Shown: positions 1-4,366 of the stretch, one piece after another
Position numbering within the stretch: position 1 is the first letter of the stretch
How the letters are laid out: each line of letters opens with the position of its first letter
Origin: an uncultured Haemophilus sp.
Lineage (GTDB): Bacteria; Pseudomonadota; Gammaproteobacteria; Enterobacterales; Pasteurellaceae
Assembly: GCA_959600045.1 (NCBI GenBank)
Contig: CAUGKJ010000062.1
Coordinates: forward strand, 1 to 6,117
Length of the DNA: 6,117 bases
Reading direction: 5' to 3'
Made by a program: the position numbers and the translations under genes
The notes under the pieces: model-generated
The model's database searches: none
What the model saw: only the letters and a program-made list of their open reading frames with translations
What the model was told of the DNA's origin: nothing

Positions 1-560
1 GCGATTTTATCAATTTCATCAATATAGATAATGCCCTGCTCTGCTTTTTCCGTATCGTAATCGCAGTTTTGCAATAATTTTTGCAGAACATTTTCCACGT
101 CTTCGCCCACATAACCAGCTTCAGTTAATGTCGTCGCATCGGCCATAGCAAAAGGCACATTCAAACGACGCGCCAAGGTTTGAGCTAATAAGGTTTTACC
201 GCTACCTGTTGGACCAATTAACAAGATGTTACTTTTACCTAATTCCACATCATTGGTTTGGTGGTTCGTGCGTAAGCGTTTATAGTGATTGTAAACCGCC
301 ACTGACAAGACTTTTTTCGCATAATCTTGCCCAATCACATAATCATCTAAGTGAGCACGAATTTCGTGCGGTGTCGGTAATTTTTCTTCAACTGAGAGTT
401 TGCTAGGTGTTTCGATTTCTCCACTGTCTTCCAACATACTGTGGCAAAGCTCGATACACTCATTACAAATATAACCATCTGTACCCGCAATTAATTTACC
501 TACTTCACTTTTTTCTCTTCCGCAGAAAGAACAGTGAAGATCGTTATCATTTGTTGTCAT
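1..560 (-). CDS. clpX: ATP-dependent Clp protease ATP-binding subunit ClpX (N-terminal part, runs off the window)
   Basis: ClpX is the hexameric AAA+ unfoldase that recognises tagged or damaged proteins and threads them into ClpP in the cytoplasm. The first 186 codons are visible, of a protein usually about 410-425 residues long. The N-terminal zinc-binding domain has its four cysteines at residues 10, 13, 32 and 35. The AAA+ module follows, with Walker A GPTGSGKT at 116-123, the conserved AGYVGEDVE stretch at 148-156 and Walker B IIYIDEID at 177-184; the frame leaves the window just after it. The ATG at 560 is chosen because AAGGA (567-571) lies 6 bases upstream and the protein aligns from its first residue with known ClpX. 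The gene starts only 9 bases after clpP, so co-transcription and translational coupling are likely. No frameshift or missing key residue is seen. Identification is secure; the sensor regions and ClpP-contacting loops lie outside the window. Confidence 0.98.
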   Translation of the reverse strand, partial: MTTNDNDLHCSFCGREKSEVGKLIAGTDGYICNECIELCHSMLEDSGEIETPSKLSVEEKLPTPHEIRAHLDDYVIGQDYAKKVLSVAVYNHYKRLRTNHQTNDVELGKSNILLIGPTGSGKTLLAQTLARRLNVPFAMADATTLTEAGYVGEDVENVLQKLLQNCDYDTEKAEQGIIYIDEIDKI

Positions 561-566
561 GTTAAA

Positions 567-571
567 TCCTT
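567..571 (-). promoter_or_regulatory. clpX ribosome binding site overlapping the clpP stop codon
   Basis: On the minus strand AAGGA begins inside the clpP TAA (570-572) and lies 6 bases before the clpX ATG. A ribosome terminating on clpP therefore sits on the clpX initiation site. This suggests translational coupling of peptidase and unfoldase; the coupling itself is inferred. Confidence 0.75.
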
Positions 572-1151
572 AACGTTTAATCAACACATCGTCCACTAAG
601 CCGTAAGCTTTTGCTTCTTCCGCCGACATAAAGTTGTCACGATCTGTGTCTTTTTCGATACGTTCGATGCTTTGACCAGTGTGGAAAGCAAGACGCTCGT
701 TTAAGGTTTGTTTAATTTTTAAAATTTCTTGTGCATGGATCTGAATATCTGATGCTTGTCCACGGAAACCACCTAATGGTTGGTGAATCATCACGCGTGC
801 ATTCGGTAATGCAGCTCTTTTTCCTGCAGCCCCCCCTGCAAGTAAAAATGCGCCCATTGAGCAAGCTTGACCAATGCAAAGGGTACGCACATCCGGTTTA
901 ATAAATTGCATGGTATCGTAAATTGCCATACCCGCAGTCACCGAGCCACCGGGTGAGTTAATATAAATATTAATGTCTTTTTTCGGATCTTCTGATTCTA
1001 AGAAAAGTAGCTGTGCCACGATCAAATTTGCCATACGATCTTCTACTTCACCACTCAAGAAGATCACACGCTCTTTTAATAGGCGGGAATAAATGTCGTA
1101 CGAACGTTCACCACGAGAGGTTTGTTCGACAACCATAGGAATTACACTCAT
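570..1151 (-). CDS. clpP: ATP-dependent Clp protease proteolytic subunit ClpP
   Basis: ClpP is the tetradecameric serine peptidase of the cytosolic ClpXP/ClpAP proteases. The 193-residue protein has the full catalytic triad: Ser98 in GQACSMGAF, His123 in MIHQP and Asp172 in DTDRDNF. The SPGGSV oxyanion-loop motif is at 66-71 and the QTSRGER N-terminal signature at 10-16. The E. coli protein has 207 residues with a 14-residue propeptide that is cleaved off; this gene begins almost exactly at the mature N-terminus. The ATG at 1151 has a ribosome site AGGGG (1157-1161) 5 bases upstream, and an in-frame TGA at 1179-1181 with no start codon between excludes a longer form. The gene lies between tig and clpX, the usual gammaproteobacterial order. 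A run of seven C (G7 in the coding strand) at 830-836 encodes part of the glycine-rich stretch after the active serine. Confidence 0.99.
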   Translation of the reverse strand: MSVIPMVVEQTSRGERSYDIYSRLLKERVIFLSGEVEDRMANLIVAQLLFLESEDPKKDINIYINSPGGSVTAGMAIYDTMQFIKPDVRTLCIGQACSMGAFLLAGGAAGKRAALPNARVMIHQPLGGFRGQASDIQIHAQEILKIKQTLNERLAFHTGQSIERIEKDTDRDNFMSAEEAKAYGLVDDVLIKR

Positions 1152-1187
1152 TTTTGCCCCTAAATATGTGCTAAAAAATCAGGCAAT

Positions 1188-1217
1188 ATTCTACCCGAAA
1201 ATCAGTAAAAACAAAAA
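1188..1217 (-). promoter_or_regulatory. Possible clpP promoter with a good -10 and poor -35
   Basis: TAGAAT (1188-1193, minus strand) matches the sigma-70 -10 consensus at 5 of 6 positions and lies about 37 bases before the clpP ATG. The -35 region is only a T-rich stretch that coincides with the T tail of the preceding tig terminator, so no clear hexamer can be named. I see no sigma-32-type element in the expected orientation, although clpP is heat-shock controlled in E. coli. clpPX may instead depend partly on read-through from tig. Confidence 0.35.
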
Positions 1218-1255
1218 TGCGGTCGCTTTTAATTGAAAAAAACAACCGCACTTTT
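1213..1255 (-). terminator. Uptake-signal hairpin terminator of tig
   Basis: Arms AAAAGTGCGGT (1245-1255) and ACCGCATTTTT (1213-1223), read on the minus strand, form a hairpin that continues inward through T-G, G-C, T-G and four T-A pairs, giving about 18 bp around a 7-base loop. More T residues follow. The right arm contains a perfect uptake signal core (ACCGCACTT at 1245-1253 on the plus strand). The left arm is a one-base variant, AAATGCGGT (1215-1223). It lies about 40 bases after the tig stop and separates tig from clpP. Confidence 0.8.
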
Positions 1256-1268
1256 CGATGATATACCT

Positions 1269-1283
1269 GTGAATTTAATTCAC
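1269..1283. repeat. Small palindrome between the tig stop codon and its terminator
   Basis: GTGAATT-T-AATTCAC is a perfect 7-bp inverted repeat around one central base, 13 bases beyond the tig stop codon. With a one-base loop it is a poor RNA hairpin, so a protein-binding site or chance are both possible. It resembles half-sites of ArgR boxes but has the wrong spacing. Function unknown. Confidence 0.4.
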
Positions 1284-1296
1284 GTTCTATCAATTA

Positions 1297-2595
1297 TTAT
1301 GCTTGTGGATTCATGATCTCATCAAATGAAGACGCTTTTTCAGTCACTTGAGCTTTAGCAAGAACGGCATCAACTGCTTGTTCTTCTAATACTACGTTGC
1401 GAATGTTGTTCATTAACTCTTCATTTTTGCTGTAATATTCAACTACTTCAGCTGGTTGTTCGTAAGCAGAAGCGATATCCGCGATCATTGCTTTCGCACG
1501 CTCTTCATCCACTTTCAATTCGTTTGATTTGATCACTTCAGAGAATAATAAACCAACTTGAACACGACGTTTTGCATCCGCTTCAAATAATTCGCGTGGT
1601 AATTGTGCAGCTTGTTGTGCATTGCCACCGAAGCGTTGTGCTGCTTGGTTACGTAACACATTGATTTCTTCTTCTACTGCAGAAGCTGGAACATCAATTG
1701 GGTTTTGTTCGATTAAACCGTTGATCACTTGTTGTTTAACGCGAGAAACTAATGCGTTTTTCAATTCACGTTCCATGTTTTTACTGATTTCTGCACGTAA
1801 ATCTGCCACAGTTTTGGTGTTTGGACCAAATTTAGCAACGAACTCATCGGTTAATTCTGGTAATTCCATTTCTTCTACTTTTTTCAAGGTGATCGCAAAT
1901 TTTGCATCTTTACCTTTTAAGTTTTCAGAATGGTATTCCGTTGGGAAAGTCACATTGATATCGAATTGTTCACCTGCTTTGTGGCCTACGATGCCTTCTT
2001 CAAAACCATGGATCATACGACCTTGGCCCATGAATAGAACGAAATCAGTTGCTTTACCACCTTCGAATTCTTCGCCATCTACTGAACCAACGAAGTCAAT
2101 GGTCACGCGAGAATCTGCTTTAGCTGCTGCTTTGCTTTCAGCCCAAGTTGCTTGTTGTTTACGTAATACATCGATCATTTTATCGATATCAGCTTCAGTG
2201 ATTTCAACAGTTGGTTTCTCAACTTTGATGTTTTCTAAGCCTTTTAATTCAACTTCTGGGTACACTTCGAAAGTTGCAGTGAATGATAAATCTTTACCTG
2301 GTTCGAACGTTTCGATTGCGAAAGTTGGACGACCTGCGATGTTGATTTTCTCAGCGATTACTGCGTCAAAGAAATGACGTGGTAATAAATCGTTTAATAC
2401 ATCTTGACGGATTGATGCGCCAAAACGTTGTTCAATGATGTGAGCTGGCACGTGACCTTTACGGAAACCATCAACACGTACATTTTTTGCTGCACGTTTG
2501 AATTCTTCACGAGTTGCTTTTTCTACAGCTTCAGCTGGAACGGTGATCGTCACACGACGCTCTAAACCTTGAGTTGTTTCAATATTTAATGACAT
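1297..2595 (-). CDS. tig: Trigger factor, ribosome-bound chaperone and peptidyl-prolyl isomerase
   Basis: Trigger factor binds ribosomal protein L23 at the tunnel exit and shields nascent chains. The 432-residue length is typical. In order: an N-terminal ribosome-binding domain (about 1-115) with the signature GFRKGHVP at 43-50; an FKBP-type isomerase domain at roughly 161-240, containing [17 protein letters not shown] (188-204); and the helical C-terminal chaperone domain (about 248-432). The start chosen is the ATG at 2595, with ribosome site GAGGT (2601-2605) 5 bases upstream. A longer version from a TTG at 2607 would run through this site and is not credible. tig heads the tig-clpP-clpX cluster, with its own promoter at 2674-2702 and a terminator at 1213-1255. 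The gene appears intact. Confidence 0.98.
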   Translation of the reverse strand: MSLNIETTQGLERRVTITVPAEAVEKATREEFKRAAKNVRVDGFRKGHVPAHIIEQRFGASIRQDVLNDLLPRHFFDAVIAEKINIAGRPTFAIETFEPGKDLSFTATFEVYPEVELKGLENIKVEKPTVEITEADIDKMIDVLRKQQATWAESKAAAKADSRVTIDFVGSVDGEEFEGGKATDFVLFMGQGRMIHGFEEGIVGHKAGEQFDINVTFPTEYHSENLKGKDAKFAITLKKVEEMELPELTDEFVAKFGPNTKTVADLRAEISKNMERELKNALVSRVKQQVINGLIEQNPIDVPASAVEEEINVLRNQAAQRFGGNAQQAAQLPRELFEADAKRRVQVGLLFSEVIKSNELKVDEERAKAMIADIASAYEQPAEVVEYYSKNEELMNNIRNVVLEEQAVDAVLAKAQVTEKASSFDEIMNPQA

Positions 2596-2615
2596 TTGTA
2601 ACCTCAATTAATGTT

Positions 2616-2642
2616 GCACTCGGTAAAAACCACACCGAACAC
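2616..2642 (-). other. Potential hairpin in the tig leader RNA
   Basis: In the predicted 5' leader of tig, GTGTTCGGT (2634-2642) can pair with ACCGAGTGC (2616-2624) over 9 bp, including three G-U pairs, around a 9-base loop. It ends about 10 bases before the GAGGT ribosome site, and no T tract follows, so it is not a terminator. It is short and could be fortuitous. Confidence 0.3.
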
Positions 2643-2673
2643 GTTATTGTTTGTAAAAATAAAAAACCGCCAA

Positions 2674-2702
2674 ATTATAGCGAAAGAAAATCAAACAGTC
2701 GA
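2674..2702 (-). promoter_or_regulatory. Sigma-70 promoter of tig
   Basis: On the minus strand, a perfect -10 TATAAT (2674-2679) is preceded at the ideal 17-base spacing by TCGACT (2697-2702), which matches the -35 consensus TTGACA at 4 of 6 positions. Transcription would start near 2667 and give a leader of about 70 bases before the tig ATG. The DNA upstream is very AT-rich. This is the strongest promoter match in the window. Confidence 0.7.
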
Positions 2703-2746
2703 TAGAAACCAGAAAATTCAATAGAAAACTAGCTAAAATTGCACAA

Positions 2747-2768
2747 TTTATCAACAATTTTTGATAAA
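2747..2768. repeat. AT-rich inverted repeat between the kbp terminator and the tig promoter
   Basis: TTTATCAA (2747-2754) and TTGATAAA (2761-2768) form an 8-bp inverted repeat with a 6-base loop, directly beyond the kbp terminator. The pairing is AT-rich and weak as RNA. It may assist termination, bind a protein, or be incidental in AT-rich DNA. Confidence 0.35.
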
Positions 2769-2770
2769 GA

Positions 2771-2802
2771 AAAAAGTGCGGTCAAAAATAACCGCACTTT
2801 TT
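2771..2802 (-). terminator. Perfect uptake-signal inverted pair, terminator of the kbp-like gene
   Basis: AAAAAGTGCGGT (2771-2782) and its exact complement (2791-2802) form a perfect 12-bp stem with an 8-base loop, beginning 6 bases beyond the stop codon of the BON-LysM gene. Each arm contains a perfect uptake signal core (2774-2782 plus; 2791-2799 minus). The T tail on the minus strand fits intrinsic termination. Opposed uptake signals doubling as terminators are well known in Pasteurellaceae. Confidence 0.9.
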
Positions 2803-2808
2803 ATCGAA

Positions 2809-3249
2809 TTATAAACCTTTCGGTAAACGAATTTTTTGACCTGGGAAAATCTTATCCGCGTCTTTAATCACTTCTTTATTTGCTTCAACGATCGCGGTGT
2901 ATTTCGCGCCATTTCCGTAAGCTTTCTCAGCGATTTTCCACAAGGTGTCACCTTTTTGGATTACATAGAATGTTTCATCACTGCCTAAGGTCTCACCGCC
3001 ATTGATGCTTGCATCGCTTGTTACTGAGTGGATACCTTGAATGTTACCCGCCATTAATACAGCTTTTTCTAATGCTGCTGCATTTGCCGCCACACCTTGG
3101 ATATTTGCTACACCATTTTCCACGGTAACAGATAAGTTTTCCACGCCTGGATTATCTTCAGCGATGTGTTGAGTCACTGCTTTAGATGCATCTTCTTCTT
3201 TAGAGAAAACTTTCTTACCAATGTCACTGACAAAATCAAATAAACCCAT
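2809..3249 (-). CDS. kbp: BON and LysM domain protein of the Kbp/YgaU family (potassium-binding protein)
   Basis: The 146-residue protein matches E. coli Kbp (YgaU, also called LysM; 149 residues) from its first residues, MGLFDFVSDIGKK. A BON domain covers about 20-82, and a LysM domain about 94-143 contains the YVIQKGDTLWKIAEKAYG and FPGQKIRLP motifs. E. coli Kbp binds K+ and supports growth under high potassium; the same protein (YgaU) has been linked to Cpx-dependent peptidoglycan changes. There is no signal peptide or membrane segment, so location is uncertain despite the LysM domain, which in other proteins binds peptidoglycan. The ATG has ribosome site AAGGAA (3257-3262) about 7-8 bases upstream. 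It is a single-gene unit with its own terminator, divergent from the metallopeptidase gene. Domain assignment is firm; the K+ role is inferred from the homologue. Confidence 0.93.
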   Translation of the reverse strand: MGLFDFVSDIGKKVFSKEEDASKAVTQHIAEDNPGVENLSVTVENGVANIQGVAANAAALEKAVLMAGNIQGIHSVTSDASINGGETLGSDETFYVIQKGDTLWKIAEKAYGNGAKYTAIVEANKEVIKDADKIFPGQKIRLPKGL

Positions 3250-3274
3250 TTTAAAGTTCCTTTTGTATGTTTGT

Positions 3275-3308
3275 TTAAGGGAGTATTACGATACTGAAAT
3301 TCCCTTAA
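3275..3308 (-). promoter_or_regulatory. Hairpin at the predicted 5' end of the kbp-like mRNA
   Basis: TTAAGGG and CCCTTAA (outer arms, 7 bp, extendable to 8 as TTAAGGGA/TCCCTTAA) enclose a second perfect 5-bp stem, AGTAT/ATACT with loop CGTA, and a one-sided 6-base bulge. The predicted transcription start near 3306 falls at the first bases of this structure, and the ribosome site (3257-3262) lies free beyond it. There is no T tract, so it is not a terminator. It may be an mRNA-stabilising 5' stem or an operator palindrome in the DNA. Confidence 0.5.
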
Positions 3309-3312
3309 GAAG

Positions 3313-3342
3313 TCTATAAATCAGAGTGTAAAGCTATGTAAA
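3313..3342 (-). promoter_or_regulatory. Probable promoter of the kbp-like gene
   Basis: On the minus strand, TTTACA (3337-3342; 5 of 6 matches to the -35 consensus) and TATAGA (3313-3318; 4 of 6 for the -10) are separated by 18 bases. Transcription would begin around 3306, some 57 bases before the ATG. The -35 hexamer overlaps the CpxR-like repeat, so regulator and polymerase would contact the same DNA. The weak -10 fits a promoter that needs activation. Confidence 0.45.
3328..3342 (+). promoter_or_regulatory. CpxR-type binding site GTAAA-N5-GTAAA
   Basis: GTAAA GCTAT GTAAA is an exact match to the published E. coli CpxR consensus, two GTAAA repeats with a 5-base spacer. It lies in the control region shared by the divergent kbp-like and ypfJ-like genes and overlaps the proposed kbp -35. 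In E. coli ygaU is linked to the Cpx envelope-stress response, so the context is right. Pasteurellaceae such as H. ducreyi have CpxRA. Direction of control (activation or repression) cannot be read from the sequence. Confidence 0.55.
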
Positions 3343-3369
3343 TATTTCAAGAAAACTGATCTAAAATTG

Positions 3370-3378
3370 ACCGCACTT
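3370..3378 (-). repeat. Single DNA uptake signal in the ypfJ-like promoter region
   Basis: ACCGCACTT, a perfect Hin-type uptake signal core on the minus strand, stands alone rather than as an inverted pair. It ends directly before the extended -10 of the plus-strand gene. Its known role is recognition by the competence uptake machinery. Confidence 0.85.
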
Positions 3379-3387
3379 TGATAGAAT
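3379..3387 (+). promoter_or_regulatory. Probable extended -10 promoter of the ypfJ-like gene
   Basis: TGATAGAAT contains the -10 TAGAAT (3382-3387; 5 of 6 matches) preceded by the TGN extension, which can compensate for a poor -35. At 17-base spacing only TCTAAA is found. Transcription would start near 3394, leaving a leader of about 30 bases. Confidence 0.45.
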
Positions 3388-3426
3388 ACGCCGATTTTTA
3401 ATTTACTCACTCAGAAAGGACAAATT

Positions 3427-4263
3427 ATGCGTTGGGAAGGTCGTAGAGAAAGCTCAAATATTGAAGATAGACGTGGCTCTGGCGGCGGTAACTTCGGTGG
3501 CGGAAAAGGCACCGGTGTACTCGGTATTATCATTCTTTTAGTCGGCGCTTATTATGGTGTGGATCTTTCAGGCTTAGTGGGTACGCCTGATTTTTCAGGA
3601 CAAAGCTCTCAACAATTAGAAACCCAAGAAGAACAGCAGCTTGCGAGTCTTTCTAAAGTTGTATTAGCAGATACTGAAACCGTTTGGGGACAATATTTCA
3701 GACAAATGGGTAAAACCTATAGCGAGCCAACCATGGTGCTTTACAATGGTGTAACGCCGACCGCTTGTGGTACGGGTCAATCTGCAATGGGTCCATTCTA
3801 CTGCCCGAGCGATCGCAAAGTTTACCTTGATTTATCATTCTATAACGAAATGAAAAATAAACTGGGTGCAGCAGGTGATTCAGCCTTTGCTTATGTGATT
3901 GCACACGAAGTTGGTCACCACGTACAAAATATGCTCGGCATTCTGCCGCAAGTGAATCGCGCACAACAAAGCAGCGATCGTAAAACTGCAAATCAACTTT
4001 CTGTTCAATTAGAACTTCAAGCTGACTGCTTCGCCGGTGTTTGGGCGAGCCAAGCGGTAAAAAGTGGTTTATTTGAACGCGGTGATGAAGAAAAAGCGTT
4101 TAATGCAGCAGAAGCTGTGGGCGATGACCGTTTACAAAAACGCAGCCAAGGTTATGTGGTGCCTGATAGCTTCACTCACGGCACATCTGCACAGCGTCTA
4201 GAATGGTTTAGAAAAGGCTTACAAAGCGCTAATCCTTCTGTGTGTAATACTTTTAACCAATAA
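3427..4263 (+). CDS. ypfJ: YpfJ-family neutral zinc metallopeptidase, membrane-anchored
   Basis: The 278-residue protein resembles E. coli YpfJ (about 287 residues; Pfam Zn_peptidase, PF04228), starting with the family hallmark MRWEGRRESSNIEDRR. A glycine-rich linker (18-30) precedes one hydrophobic segment (about 31-45), predicting a single-span anchor. The catalytic motif HEVGHH is at 160-165 (zinc ligands His160 and His164, catalytic Glu161). The conserved LELQADCFAGVWA (195-207) probably supplies the third ligand. Cys114 and Cys126 flank a conserved loop, and Cys201 and Cys273 are further cysteines. The substrate is unknown, here and in E. coli as far as I know. The positively charged N-terminus suggests the C-terminal protease domain lies outside the cytoplasm. 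The ATG has AAAGGA (3415-3420) 6 bases upstream. It is a single-gene unit with its own terminator, divergent from the kbp-like gene. Confidence 0.93.
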   Translation: MRWEGRRESSNIEDRRGSGGGNFGGGKGTGVLGIIILLVGAYYGVDLSGLVGTPDFSGQSSQQLETQEEQQLASLSKVVLADTETVWGQYFRQMGKTYSEPTMVLYNGVTPTACGTGQSAMGPFYCPSDRKVYLDLSFYNEMKNKLGAAGDSAFAYVIAHEVGHHVQNMLGILPQVNRAQQSSDRKTANQLSVQLELQADCFAGVWASQAVKSGLFERGDEEKAFNAAEAVGDDRLQKRSQGYVVPDSFTHGTSAQRLEWFRKGLQSANPSVCNTFNQ

Positions 4264-4270
4264 AATCTTT

Positions 4271-4297
4271 AAGGCTGATTCATGTCAGCCTTTTTTA
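4271..4297 (+). terminator. Intrinsic terminator of the ypfJ-like gene
   Basis: AAGGCTGA (4271-4278) and TCAGCCTT (4285-4292) form an 8-bp GC-containing stem with a 6-base loop, followed by a T run to about 4297, only 7 bases beyond the TAA at 4261-4263. It is a classic Rho-independent terminator with no uptake signal in it. Confidence 0.88.
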
Positions 4298-4318
4298 TTT
4301 CTGTGCATTTCAGCATAA

Positions 4319-4350
4319 AAAAAGAGCGGTCAATTTTGACCGCTCTTTTT
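4319..4350. terminator. Bidirectional terminator between ypfJ and ileS, a degenerate uptake-signal palindrome
   Basis: AAAAAGAGCGGTCAA (4319-4333) and its exact complement (4336-4350) form a 15-bp inverted repeat around two central bases, with A and T tails suited to termination in both directions. It lies 17 bases beyond the ileS stop codon and backs up the ypfJ terminator. Both arms differ from the uptake signal core by the same position (AAGAGCGGT at 4322-4330, complement at 4339-4347), so pairing is kept. Confidence 0.85.
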
Positions 4351-4366
4351 CTTTATGGTGTTAAGC

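Noticed and set aside
368..376. Uptake-signal-like CGTGCGGTG within clpX
   Set aside because: The aligned nonamer TCGTGCGGT has two mismatches from the core, in coding sequence; not counted as an uptake signal.
209..406. Plus-strand open frame within clpX
   Set aside because: It is antisense to the conserved Walker A region of ClpX; no independent coding signal.
1269..1283. ArgR box
   Set aside because: TGAAT and ATTCA half-sites are present but separated by three bases instead of four, there is only one box, and no arginine gene is nearby.
1622..2377. A 251-codon open frame on the plus strand, antisense to tig
   Set aside because: It is an antisense shadow of a highly conserved gene: no ribosome binding site, a serine-rich unrecognisable product, and codon use that mirrors tig.
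2596..2607. A longer trigger factor starting at TTG 2607 (four extra residues)
   Set aside because: The ATG at 2595 has a GAGGT ribosome site 5 bases upstream that falls inside the longer form, and 432 residues is the usual family length.
3367..3372. TTGACC as the -35 of the ypfJ-like promoter
   Set aside because: It is only 9 bases from the TAGAAT -10, and nothing like a -10 lies 16-18 bases downstream; the match comes from the uptake signal.
3698..3991. Minus-strand open frame within the ypfJ-like gene
   Set aside because: It is antisense to the conserved HExxH region, with no ribosome site and no domain.
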